From contig NZ_CP058278.1 of NCBI RefSeq assembly GCF_013389455.1, positions 2,232,001 through 2,296,000 of the forward strand: 64,000 nt of DNA, written 5' to 3'. This DNA is from Flavobacterium inviolabile (GTDB taxonomy: Bacteria; Bacteroidota; Bacteroidia; Flavobacteriales; Flavobacteriaceae). Below are positions 1 through 8,500 of this stretch, piece after piece (the stretch's first letter is position 1; the number at the start of each line of letters is the position of its first letter). The notes under the pieces are model-generated. The model saw only the letters and a program-made list of their open reading frames with translations. It did no database searches and was not told the DNA's origin. The position numbers and the translations under genes were made by a program.

Positions 1-83
1 GTGAATCGGTTTCAGACAGGCATTTAAGCGATTTAAGATTAAGTGATCCGGATTTTCAACATTTGGTTTATGCTAAAATTTAA
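1..83 (+). CDS. C-terminal fragment of an upstream gene (partial)
   Basis: Reading frame 3 is open from the window edge to a TAA at 81-83 and encodes 26 residues ending in DFQHLVYAKI. The composition is ordinary for a protein C-terminus. The stop lies four bases before the ATG of the next gene, which is typical operon spacing. The fragment is too short to identify, and chance openness over 80 bp is possible, so this rests mainly on spacing and composition. Confidence 0.5.
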   Translation, partial: ESVSDRHLSDLRLSDPDFQHLVYAKI

Positions 84-87
84 GATT

Positions 88-984
88 ATGAAAAGAAAGA
101 TACAATTCGCTGCATTGGCAGTATTTGCCTTATGCCTTGTTTCCTGTAAAGAAGATAAAGTAACGGATAAGCCAGGCAATGGCGTTAAAAATGCTTCGGA
201 AAACTATAACGTGAGCATTCTCCTGGATTTATCAGACCGGATTGACCCGGTTAAGCATCCGGATAAAACAATGGAATACTATGTAAGGGATATCGGTTAT
301 ATCAAATCGGTTTCGGAGGCTTTCACCGAACACGTTAGAGGTAAAAGAGTGCGTCAGGCGAATGATAAAATGCAACTGTTTTTTGATCCCGAACCGAGTA
401 ATACCGAAATCAATGCGATATCCGATAAGCTGAAAACAAAGATTGATAAGGACAATATTTCAAAAGAACTGCTCGATAACGTAAAAACTACTTATGAAAC
501 CAATCCGTTACAGATATACGAACTGGCTATAAAAGAAAAAGATTATCCGGGCTCCGATATCTGGCGTTTTTTTAAGAATAAGGTAACCGATTATTGCATC
601 GATGAAGATTACCGGAACATTTTGGTTATTTTGACGGACGGTTATATTTTTTATAAAAATTCGGAAATAAAAGAAGGAAACAGAACCAATTTCCTTCTTT
701 CCAAAACGATCAAACAGAACGGTTTAAACGTTTCGCAATGGAAAGAAAAGATGAACAATAACGATTTTGGATTTATCAAAGCCAATGAGGATTTGTCGAA
801 CCTGGAAGTACTGGTACTGGGAATTAATCCGGATTCTAAAAATCCTTATGAAGAAGATGTAATTAAAGCTTACTGGGGAAAGTGGTTACAGGAAATGAAA
901 GTGAAACGCTTTGAGATCAGAGGAGCCGAATTACCGTCCAATATGGAAAAAGTAATTAAAGACTTTATAAACAAAGGAAAATAA
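88..984 (+). CDS. lipoprotein with VWA-like domain, function unknown
   Basis: The protein has 298 residues from the ATG at 88. A GTG further upstream at 43 is open but would bury the signal peptide, so 88 is preferred. The N-terminus MKRKIQFAALAVFALCLVSC is a lipoprotein signal with Cys about residue 20. The mature part starts with a beta-strand plus DLSDR motif that resembles a von Willebrand A metal site (DxSxS-like with a substituted last position), and ILVILTDGYI resembles the buried VWA strand. It is probably periplasmic or outer-membrane anchored. It may be translationally coupled to the gene running in from the left edge. No specific function can be given. Confidence 0.8.
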   Translation: MKRKIQFAALAVFALCLVSCKEDKVTDKPGNGVKNASENYNVSILLDLSDRIDPVKHPDKTMEYYVRDIGYIKSVSEAFTEHVRGKRVRQANDKMQLFFDPEPSNTEINAISDKLKTKIDKDNISKELLDNVKTTYETNPLQIYELAIKEKDYPGSDIWRFFKNKVTDYCIDEDYRNILVILTDGYIFYKNSEIKEGNRTNFLLSKTIKQNGLNVSQWKEKMNNNDFGFIKANEDLSNLEVLVLGINPDSKNPYEEDVIKAYWGKWLQEMKVKRFEIRGAELPSNMEKVIKDFINKGK

Positions 985-1050
985 GTTTACCGCCAAACAT
1001 TACGATCAAATAGTTATTTTAGTAGATTCTAACCCCTTTATAGAGCCTAT

Positions 1051-1854
1051 ATGCCTAAGAAAATCATAGCCCTGTTTTTTATTTTATGGAGTTGTCTTTC
1101 CTGGTCACAGGTAAAACTGTGCAGCTGGAACCTTTCCAATTTCGGGAAAAGTAAAAGTGATGAAACCATTGCTTTTATTGCGAATACAGTGAAACAGTAT
1201 GATGTTGTTGCAATTCAGGAAGTTGTTGCCGGATATGGCGGCGCGCAGGCTGTAGCCCGTTTGGCTGATGAACTTAACCGGAAAGGTGCCCAGTGGGACT
1301 ATGCGATTAGCGATCCTACTTCGGGCAGTTCTCATAAAAAAGAACGTTATGCTTTTATATGGAAAACAGCCACTGTCCGGAAAAAGAAAATCTGGCTGGA
1401 AAAGAAATACCATTTAGCGATTGACAGAGAGCCCTATTTTGGAAGTTTTGACTATAAAGGGAAAGAATTTACGGTGGTTAACTTTCATGCGATAACCCGG
1501 AAGAAACAGCCGGAAACGGAGATTAAGCACTTTAAAAAACTGCCTTCTCAGTATCCTGAAAACAACCTGATTTTCGTGGGGGATTTTAATTGTCCGCAAT
1601 CGCATACCGTTTTTAATCCGCTGAAAACAATGGGATATCGTTCGGTTTTTAAGAATCAGAAGACCTCTTTAAAGTTAAAATGCAAAAAACAGGAATGCCT
1701 GGCATCAGAGTTTGATAATATTTTTTACAACTCACAAAAAGTAAAACTGCTGACTAAAAATACACATTTGTTCTATAAAAACTTTGAAACGATGCCGTTA
1801 GCCCGGAAAATTTCGGATCATATTCCGGTATGTTTTACATTTATGCTATTGTAG
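1051..1854 (+). CDS. secreted endonuclease/exonuclease/phosphatase-family protein
   Basis: This 267-residue protein starts with a cleavable signal peptide (MPKKIIALFFILWSCLSWSQ). Family motifs of the DNase I-like fold are visible in order: CSWNLSNFGKSK near residue 25, VAIQEV near residue 53 (the catalytic metal-binding Glu), VNFHAITR near residue 145, FVGDFNCP near residue 175 (GDFN signature) and SDHIPV near residue 254 (terminal SDH motif). These are the standard EEP motifs, so a divalent-metal phosphodiesterase acting outside the cytoplasm is likely, with DNA as the plausible substrate. Homologs of this size are often annotated as secreted nucleases. Extracellular versus periplasmic location cannot be told apart. 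Confidence 0.88.
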   Translation: MPKKIIALFFILWSCLSWSQVKLCSWNLSNFGKSKSDETIAFIANTVKQYDVVAIQEVVAGYGGAQAVARLADELNRKGAQWDYAISDPTSGSSHKKERYAFIWKTATVRKKKIWLEKKYHLAIDREPYFGSFDYKGKEFTVVNFHAITRKKQPETEIKHFKKLPSQYPENNLIFVGDFNCPQSHTVFNPLKTMGYRSVFKNQKTSLKLKCKKQECLASEFDNIFYNSQKVKLLTKNTHLFYKNFETMPLARKISDHIPVCFTFMLL

Positions 1855-1930
1855 TTCTTATAAAAAAGCAGGGTAGCTAACTGTTTGATAATGTGTTGGT
1901 GTAAACAAAAAGATTATTAATATAAATCGG

Positions 1931-2425
1931 ATGTTTATGAAAGAAAAAATACTTTTTTGTATCACTTTTTTATTTCTTTTACTGGCTGGCTGTAAAGGCG
2001 ATGCGAATGATGAGGTAACGGAAGAAACGGAAGGATTGGGTATTATGACTACTATATCCAGAGTGAGGGATACCAGAACGTGTGCCAAAGACTGGGATGG
2101 CGATTACTGCGCCGATGTTGCTGTAAAGGAAAACAATAGTGCAAACAACCTGAACCTTGTGGTTACGATAGCAGATGGTTATTTAAAAATAATTCACAAT
2201 GAAGACAAAACGGTCGTAGAAGGCTTTGAGAAAGTTTTTTTTGATGAAGACGGTTACTCGATTTTTGAAACCAATGGAAAGGAATATCAGATCCGGATCC
2301 TGGATAAAATGGAAAATTGTTTTAAAGGGAATATTTCGCAGCGATGTTACGGTAAAACACAAAAAGGAAAACGCTGTAAAGCCAGAACATTGGATGAGAG
2401 CGGTTATTGCTGGCGGCATAAATAA
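1931..2425 (+). CDS. lipoprotein with C-terminal Cys/His zinc-knuckle-like tail
   Basis: The protein has 164 residues with a lipoprotein signal (LFLLLAGC, Cys about residue 22). It starts at the ATG at 1931, or at the in-frame ATG six bases later. The middle region (GDYCADVAV, then beta-rich segments) is followed by a tail in which CYGKTQKGKRCKARTLDES leads into GYCWRHK. The pattern C-x3-T-x2-G-x-RCK-x6-G-YC-x2-H resembles the short DUF5763-type putative zinc-binding segment; this is family recognition by eye. A diverged paralog follows directly downstream. An intrinsic terminator follows the stop. Function is unknown; it is probably anchored in the outer or inner membrane facing the periplasm. 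Confidence 0.82.
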   Translation: MFMKEKILFCITFLFLLLAGCKGDANDEVTEETEGLGIMTTISRVRDTRTCAKDWDGDYCADVAVKENNSANNLNLVVTIADGYLKIIHNEDKTVVEGFEKVFFDEDGYSIFETNGKEYQIRILDKMENCFKGNISQRCYGKTQKGKRCKARTLDESGYCWRHK

Positions 2426-2453
2426 AAAAGAACAATTCAATTGTTCTTTTTTA
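2424..2453 (+). terminator. intrinsic terminator after the Cys/His-tail lipoprotein gene
   Basis: GAACAAT (2430-2436) pairs with ATTGTTC (2440-2446). The stem is flanked by an A6 tract upstream and a T6 tract downstream, so it can work on either strand. The stop codon of the lipoprotein gene lies just before it. Confidence 0.75.
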
Positions 2454-2520
2454 TTTATGCTATACAGATTGCATTATTTGTTATTCGCAGGTAGTAGAAG
2501 TCCACTAAAAAGTTACGCTT

Positions 2521-2993
2521 ATGAGAAAAAAAATACTATTAAAAATATTATTGCTATGCTTATTAACATCCTATGGGCAAAAAAAAATGGGATAAGAATA
2601 AACACTGTTGAAAAAATTAAAACAACACCTTCAGAAATAGTAAATTTCATTCCTGAAATTAATAAAAGAAATGGCGATTACTGTGCTAAAGTTGTTGTAA
2701 ATGATATGAAAAGTGCTTATACAAAAAATTTAGTAGTACGTCTTTCGAACGATTTTTTATTAGCCATTTATAATGACGATAATACCGTAATTAAAGGATT
2801 TAAGAAAATTCATTTTGATATTAACGGATATACAAAATTTGTAACTAACGGTAAAAAATACCAGATTAAAATTCTTGCTGCGTTAGAAGACTGTAAAGGA
2901 TTGCCAAGAAGATGTAAAGGAAAAACCCAGCTGGGTAAGAGGTGTAAATGTATAACCAAAGATGAGAGTGGTTACTGCCATCATCATAAATAA
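2521..2993 (+). pseudogene. frameshifted paralog of the upstream Cys/His-tail protein
   Basis: The ATG at 2521 opens a signal peptide, MRKKILLKILLLCLLTSYGQ, which runs into a stop (2593-2595) right after an A9 tract at 2579-2587. The rest of the protein lies in frame 3 from about 2580 to 2993. It begins KKNGIRINTVEKIKTT and ends KDESGYCHHHK, and aligns along its length with the gene at 1931-2425 (NGDYCAKVVV vs DGDYCADVAV; FVTNGKKYQIKI vs FETNGKEYQIRI; the RCKGKTQLGKRCK tail). One extra A in the tract would join both parts into a secreted protein of about 157 residues. Either the gene is broken, it is phase-variable or slippage-corrected at the homopolymer, or there is a sequencing error. Frame 3 also stays open upstream to 2226, but that part only overlaps the first gene and is not a credible N-terminus. 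Confidence 0.72.
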
Positions 2994-3310
2994 AACTATA
3001 AAATTTTAAGATTTTTCTTATTGTTAATTTCTGTGATTAAAATGAACACCTGTAATTTTCAGATGACGGGGTCATAGAAAAGAGAAATAAGCCGGATTCT
3101 GCCATTATTTTAAGGGATATATTAGAATTTGTTCCTGTTTTGTCTTAAAAAAACAGGAATATAACGATGTGTGTTAACTGTAAAATTCTCGTTAATTATA
3201 GTTAAAATTATGTTTTTTTTAAGTTTTGACAGGTAAAGCATTTTGTAATTTTGTTACTGTTTTAGGGGTTGAAGACTTTGGTCTTCATTATTGAGTAAAT
3301 TACATTCATA
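2994..3310 (+). other. intergenic region upstream of the PAS protein gene
   Basis: This is 317 bp of AT-rich non-coding DNA. It holds a hairpin (TTCCTGTTTT 3132-3141 with AAAACAGGAA 3150-3159) with no T-tract after it, and a good promoter at 3226-3253. I see no open frame of note. Confidence 0.6.
3226..3253 (+). promoter_or_regulatory. Bacteroidota-type promoter for the PAS protein gene
   Basis: TTG at 3226-3228, a 17-bp spacer, then TAATTTTG at 3246-3253. This matches the flavobacterial consensus TTG-N17-23-TAnnTTTG. The start codon is about 57 bp downstream. Confidence 0.7.
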
Positions 3311-3988
3311 ATGCAAAAGAATATAAAAGATCTCCGGATCTTATTAGATAAAAATTCAGATGATATCAACTTTAATATAATCTCATCCATTACCGACAAA
3401 AAAGGAACGATCCTTTATGCCAATCAGAAGTTCTGTGAGATTTCGAAATACAGGGAAGAAGACCTGATCGGGCAAAACCACCGTATATTGAATTCCCGGT
3501 ATCATTCCAGGGAATTTTTTAAAGAGATGTGGGAAACCATAGGCAACGGCAACGTTTGGGATGGAGAGGTGCGCAATAAAGCCAAAGACGGAAGCTTTTA
3601 CTGGGTCTATTCGATTATCTTCCCGGTCTTTGATGAAAACAACGCCATCATCCAATATTTTTCAATCCGGGTGCCGATAGACGAAAAAAGAAAACAGGAA
3701 GAGCAGCGGGAAAAAAGAATTCGCCGACTTGAAAAGATACTGTTTAAGATTTCACACGAAGTCCGCCAGCCGGTCACGCAGATATTAGGTGTTTCGGATC
3801 TTTTAAACGATACCCAGCTCAATCAGGAAGAATTACGGATATTGATTAACGGCATGAAAAAATCGGCTGCCTTACTGAATTTGTATACCCGGGAACTCAA
3901 TCAGTATGTTCACAACATGAAAAATGAGGAATACGAATTATTACTGTCGGCTTGCGAACCGCAGGATGACGATAATTACTGTATTTAA
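3311..3988 (+). CDS. PAS-PAC domain protein with DHp-like helix, no ATPase domain
   Basis: The protein has 225 residues. A PAS fold spans roughly residues 22-115 (ITDKKGTILYANQKFCEISK, then a PAC-like RNKAKDGSFYWVYSIIFPV strand pair). A charged linker about residues 117-140 is probably a coiled coil. It is followed by FKISHEVRQPVTQILG, an H-box of the histidine kinase dimerisation domain with His149. The sequence ends after the two DHp helices; the N, G1, F and G2 boxes are absent. It therefore cannot autophosphorylate and may sense a ligand and act as a phosphotransfer or dimerisation partner. There is no transmembrane segment, so it should be cytoplasmic. It stands alone with its own promoter and a terminator. 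The stop is clean and no ATPase remnant is visible downstream. Confidence 0.85.
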   Translation: MQKNIKDLRILLDKNSDDINFNIISSITDKKGTILYANQKFCEISKYREEDLIGQNHRILNSRYHSREFFKEMWETIGNGNVWDGEVRNKAKDGSFYWVYSIIFPVFDENNAIIQYFSIRVPIDEKRKQEEQREKRIRRLEKILFKISHEVRQPVTQILGVSDLLNDTQLNQEELRILINGMKKSAALLNLYTRELNQYVHNMKNEEYELLLSACEPQDDDNYCI

Positions 3989-4007
3989 AAAGGCCTGTAA
4001 AAAAATA

Positions 4008-4030
4008 AAACCATCTACTACAGATGGTTT
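4008..4030. terminator. bidirectional terminator between convergent genes
   Basis: AAACCATCT (4008-4016) pairs with AGATGGTTT (4022-4030) around the loop ACTAC. A-rich sequence precedes it and a T-rich run follows, so it can serve both the PAS gene and the minus-strand RRM gene. Confidence 0.75.
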
Positions 4031-4055
4031 ATATTTTTTTGGGCTATTCCAATAA

Positions 4056-4403
4056 TTAGTAACGACCTCTGCCGCCTCCGTTATTGTTACCTCTGTTTGA
4101 GTTATAACCACCATTACCACCACGGTTGTTACCGCCAAAGCCATTGCTTCTTTGTGTTTGTGGTCTTGGTTCTGATTTATTCACTACAATTGTACGACCG
4201 TCGATTTGTCCTCCGTTCAATTCATCGATAGCTTTTTGAGCTTCGTCATCATTTGGCATTTCGATAAAACCGAATCCTTTACTTCTACCTGTGAATTTAT
4301 CTGTAATAAGTTTAACCGAGTCAACAGTACCATACTCTTCAAAATATCCTCTTAAATCTGCTTCCTCTACGTTAAATGGAAGACTTCCAACAAAAATGTT
4401 CAT
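4056..4403 (-). CDS. RRM-domain RNA-binding protein with Gly/Asn-rich tail
   Basis: The protein has 115 residues. A single RNA recognition motif covers residues 1-80: RNP2 is IFVGSL at residues 3-8 and RNP1 is KGFGFIEM at about residues 43-50. The tail (about residues 85-115) is Gly, Asn and Arg rich and ends GGGRGRY, as in bacterial and plant glycine-rich RNA-binding proteins. Such proteins bind single-stranded RNA, act as chaperones and are often induced by cold. The gene is monocistronic, with a -7 element (TACCTTTG on the minus strand) at 4427-4434 and a terminator at 4008-4030. Confidence 0.93.
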   Translation of the reverse strand: MNIFVGSLPFNVEEADLRGYFEEYGTVDSVKLITDKFTGRSKGFGFIEMPNDDEAQKAIDELNGGQIDGRTIVVNKSEPRPQTQRSNGFGGNNRGGNGGYNSNRGNNNGGGRGRY

Positions 4404-4426
4404 TTTATATAAAATTAAAATTAAGA

Positions 4427-4434
4427 CAAAGGTA
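4427..4434 (-). promoter_or_regulatory. -7 promoter element of the RRM gene
   Basis: On the minus strand this reads TACCTTTG (TAnnTTTG), 23 bp before the ATG. No exact TTG lies 17-23 bp upstream, so only the -7 half is supported. Confidence 0.5.
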
Positions 4435-4615
4435 GGCTATATATCGAAACCGAAGTTCTTTTTTATGAAAACTTTTTACCGGAGATTCTCTTTTATTGAA
4501 AAAAATTTAAACAAAAGGATTCTTTCTCCGTTACTTTTGAAAATAATTGAGATTTTTATAAAAAAATGAAAGAGATACTGATAAAGTAAGCAAAAAGCGC
4601 TGACAGAAAGGGCTT

Positions 4616-4684
4616 AAAAGTATAAAAGCCGACCTGGAGCAGTCGACTTTTATGGTGAACGTGTAACCACATTTACTGTGCGTT
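4616..4684 (-). ncRNA. candidate small RNA with its own promoter and terminator
   Basis: The minus strand carries TACTTTTG (TAnnTTTG) at 4690-4697. About 30 nt downstream it enters a hairpin with 12-bp arms and one mismatch: plus-strand ATAAAAGCCGAC 4622-4633 with GTCGACTTTTAT 4642-4653. On the minus strand this is followed by the U-rich tail UAUACUUUU. That would give a transcript of about 70 nt, richer in GC than its surroundings. A short frame on the same strand begins MWLHVHHKSRLLQ, but it has no clear ribosome binding site and reads through the hairpin, so RNA is favoured. A competing pairing, GGCTT 4611-4615 with AAGCC 4626-4630, is possible. Confidence 0.42.
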
Positions 4685-4840
4685 CGCTGCAAAAGTAAGA
4701 CAATACATTGGATAAAATACTATAATTGCATAAAAAAACAGACTTTTTTTTTAATTGGTTTAAGAACAGTTGATTAGGAACGTTTTTTTTGATTTTCTTC
4801 CTTTTCGTACAGGAAACGGATGGTAACATGAAAAAAACAA

Positions 4841-4848
4841 TATATTTG
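4841..4848 (+). promoter_or_regulatory. -7 promoter element of the response regulator gene
   Basis: TATATTTG matches TAnnTTTG 42 bp before the ATG. At the expected -33 position there is TGG instead of TTG (4821-4823, 17-bp spacer). Confidence 0.5.
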
Positions 4849-4890
4849 TAAGGTTAACTAATGTTTGCTACTAAATACAACAATTGAGCG

Positions 4891-5535
4891 ATGACTTCTG
4901 AATATAATTTACTTTTAGCTGATGATCATAGTGTTGTTAGACAGGGCGTTTCCCTGATTCTTAAATATTCGCTGCCAAATATTAAAATTGTCCAGACCGA
5001 TACTTTAAACGGTATATTGGAGAAACTAAGGAACGAACCTTTCGATTTGCTGATTCTGGATATCAATCTTCCCGGCGGGAATAACGTTTCGATGATTGAA
5101 AAAATAAAAAGCATCCGTCCGGAAATCAAGATTCTGATGTTTTCTGCTTTCGAAGAAGATGTTTATGCCATACGCTATATTAATGCCGGGGCAAACGGCT
5201 ATCTTAACAAGCTTGGCAATGAAGAAGAAATTGTAGAGGCGGTTGGAAAAGTATTAAAAACGGGCAACTATATCAGTGAGAATCTGAAAGAAAAACTCAT
5301 CAACGACTTACTCAATAAAAACAAATCGGGAAATCCGCTGGAAAAACTGTCCAATCGGGAATTGGAAATAAGCCGGTTATTGGTAAGCGGATACGGCAAT
5401 CTGGAAATTGCCAATCATCTGAACATTCAGATGTCGACCGTTAGTACCTATAAAGGACGGATATTTGAAAAACTGGATGTCAAAAATGTAGTTTCCCTTG
5501 CCGATCTTTTCAAATTATATGAAGAAAGCGTTTAG
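4891..5535 (+). CDS. NarL/FixJ-family response regulator
   Basis: The protein has 214 residues. The receiver domain is residues 1-120, with the acidic pair in LLADDHSVVRQG, the phospho-acceptor Asp57 in LLILDINLPGG, the Thr/Ser position in MFSAFEED and Lys107 in YLNKLG. The C-terminal LuxR-type helix-turn-helix is about residues 148-210 (LSNRELEISRLLVSGYGNLE, then STVSTYKGRIFEKLDV). It is therefore a DNA-binding regulator activated by phosphorylation. It converges with a large histidine kinase gene whose stop is only five bases away. The pair is probably a two-component system despite the opposite orientation. Confidence 0.93.
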   Translation: MTSEYNLLLADDHSVVRQGVSLILKYSLPNIKIVQTDTLNGILEKLRNEPFDLLILDINLPGGNNVSMIEKIKSIRPEIKILMFSAFEEDVYAIRYINAGANGYLNKLGNEEEIVEAVGKVLKTGNYISENLKEKLINDLLNKNKSGNPLEKLSNRELEISRLLVSGYGNLEIANHLNIQMSTVSTYKGRIFEKLDVKNVVSLADLFKLYEESV

Positions 5536-5540
5536 TACTG

Positions 5541-8500
5541 CTAACGTTTGAAAAGGAGGGTGATTACCGTTCCTTTATTTTCCTCACTTTCAATTTTAAT
5601 ATCACCGTTCAGCAGGTTTAATAGCTCGATGATAATCGTAAAACCAATCCCTTTTGTAAACTGCTTTTCATAATGCTCCGATTTTATTCGCTGGGATAAA
5701 GTCTGGTAATAGGCTACCAGTTCCGGGTTCATTCCAATTCCGGTATCGGTAAGAATAATGCCAATCGTGTCCAGGGTTTTATAGCCGCTAAAAGTGATCG
5801 TGCCGGCTTCCGTATTCTTAACGGCATTATCCAGGAGATTATGAATAATAATTGTAAACAATTGCTTGTTGAGCGTTAAATGCAGCAATTCCGATACATT
5901 ATTTTCCAGTACCGTTTTCCGGGACTTGGCAATTGGCTCAAATAACTTTATTTTCTCGTTAATCAGCTGGTGCAGGCTGAATCGTTCCGTATGGATATCA
6001 TTCTTGTTGAGGTATGTTTTGGAATATTCCAGCAGGTTATTCACAAAATGAAAGAGCTCAAAAGAAGAAGTATACATCGTTTTGATGTTCTCCTGAAAGT
6101 CAGGATTGTCACGATCCAGGTTTTCATACAGGTATTTACCGGTTAAAGCCATGTATTTTAACGGGCTTTTGATATCGTGCGTAATCGATCCGATCAGTTT
6201 TTTATGGGAGTGGATCTGTTCGCTTAAATCTGCTTTGGTCTTCGTTAAAACATTAATCGTATTTTTTAATTCCGTGGTATGGTAAATGATTTTCTTTTCT
6301 AATAAAAGATTTCGGTGACGGATGTATTTTGTTCGCTGCCGGAAACCGAAATACAGCAGCAGCAGGAATGTGATCAGGACCAAAATTTTAAACCAGATGG
6401 TCTGCCAGTAAGCAGGCGGTATGATGATCGTGATGGTCTTGTATTGGTATTCAGAATCAAATCCGTTTAGTTTCCGGGCGGTTAATTTGTATTCTCCCGG
6501 GTATAATGACGTATAGGAAATGGTATAATTATCATTGGTTTTTGTCCAGTACTGGTTATCGGCATTATCCAGTTTTACTTCGATGTTCAGATTTTCAGGA
6601 TTTCCGTAAAAAGGGCTGTTCAGGAAAAACGTAACACGGCTGAAATTGCGGTTTATAACAATAGTATCTTTAAAGGTTACCAGTTTATTGTCTATACGGG
6701 CTTCATTGATATAGATAGGATTTGTGGGCAATATCGGCCTCACAGACTGACTGTCGAAAAAGACCATTCCTTCAAATGACGGCAATGCGATATAATGATT
6801 GGCTAGTTTTGTAGCGCAGGGCGAACAGCCGCCGTTAAACTCATTGGATTTAAAACCGGAAGCCTTATCATAATAGTGATAATAGATCGTGCTTTTTTTC
6901 TTATCGGCATACGCAATCAGGCTGCTTTTCGCTACCTGAAAAAGACCTTTATTGGTTGTAATCCACATATATCCTTTTGCATCTTCAACAATACAATGAG
7001 CCGAACGGATGTATTTGTTTCTGTCAAAAGGAAAATGGGTGGTGACGTTGTTCCGGATCAGGAAAAAACCGTTATTATAGGTATTAACCCAGATTTCATT
7101 TGCCCTGGAACTTTGAATCCCGCGAATATAGGCATTGCCGATGAGCTGGTTTTTAACGATGCTTTTTTGTTTTAAATCGACTATATATAATCCGTTCTGG
7201 GAACCGATTACAAATTTATGAGCCCCGATTTTTTGGGCACTGTTCGGCAAGAAATTAAAATCGGCTGCCCAGTTTAATTTTTTAGCATCATCATCCGGAT
7301 CGATATAGTATAATTTTCCTTCATCATATTTTTTATAATTGGAAGCGCCAATCCACATCAGTCCTTTGTCATCTTTATAAAGCAAACTGGGCGTGAATTT
7401 TAAGGACCAGTCATCAGATAAACTGTAGTTGCTGCTCTTTTTATAGCGGTGAAAGCTGTTTTCATAATTAATGGTCCACAAATCCCCGTTATTATCCAGT
7501 ATGGAGAAAAATTTATCGGTTTTCAGGACTGTTTTTAAATGCCTGATCGTTCCGTTGGAGCTGATAATTTGCCCTCTTCCGGTCACAACACTAACCGAAT
7601 CATAAGCAAAACTGGAGTATACCACCGGATCCTGAATGTCGGTATAGCTTTTAAAGTTTTGCGGGCGGACAATCATAAAACCCTTTGTCAGGCTTCCGAT
7701 ATAGACTATGCCTAACTTCGGATCGTAGTAAAGGGTGCTGACATTATTTTTTACGGTATTAAAATCGGAGAGTATCAGTTTGGGCGTTATACCGTTTTTG
7801 CCGGCCGTCAGGTAATATAATTTTCCATTTTGATACATAAAAGCCTGGTCGATGGCATTATTGGCATAAATAGTTTCGTCTCCGTTGGTGGGCATGTTGA
7901 AATTGATCTTTACCAGTCTGGTGGGCGAAACGATAAAATAGTCTTTTTTATTTTTTAAAAAGAGCTTATCGTCAATAACAAAGAACTTTGTTCCGTTAAC
8001 GAACCGGTTGCTGAAGGCACCCAAACGCTTGTGTTTGAGGTCATATAAGCGGATACTGTCCCTGGTAACACTATAATAATAGTTTTTCAGTAGGATATTA
8101 TATGTAGGGCTGTTTTTAAAATAGGAGGTATAAATGTCAACATTGTTGCTGAATAAATACCCTAATTCCTGATTTTCATTGCGGTCCTTTGTCTTTTGAG
8201 GTAATACTTCCGGTACCTGATTAACATGTACTGTCTGTCCTACATCTGTATTAACGCATAAACCATCACTAAACCGGGATTTTTTCAGGAACATCATCCT
8301 GTTGGAACGCAATCCGGTTATGTTGTCACTGTTATACACTTTAAACTGCTGCCCGTCAAACCTGACCAGGCCGTCTTCTGTGGTCATCCAGATAAAGCCG
8401 TCTTTATCCGGTGCAATCGATTTAATGCTGTTTTGAGGAAGTTCGCCGTTATCGGATGTAAACCAGTATGACGGCAACCTGTTCTGACAAAAACTCTGCT

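Larger units (their letters stand above)
4404..4890. other. intergenic region between RRM gene and response regulator
   Basis: This 487-bp stretch between divergent genes contains the RRM promoter, a candidate minus-strand small RNA (about 4616-4684) and a -7 element for the response regulator. The part from 4440 to 4600 is AT-rich with no open frame I would accept as a gene. Confidence 0.55.

Noticed and set aside
2226..2580. N-terminal extension of the second Cys/His-tail protein back into the first gene
   Set aside because: It overlaps the first gene in another frame and reads through its terminator; the true signal peptide begins at 2521 in a different frame.
3132..3159. Hairpin upstream of the PAS gene as a terminator
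   Set aside because: No T-tract follows the stem on either strand, so termination is not supported.
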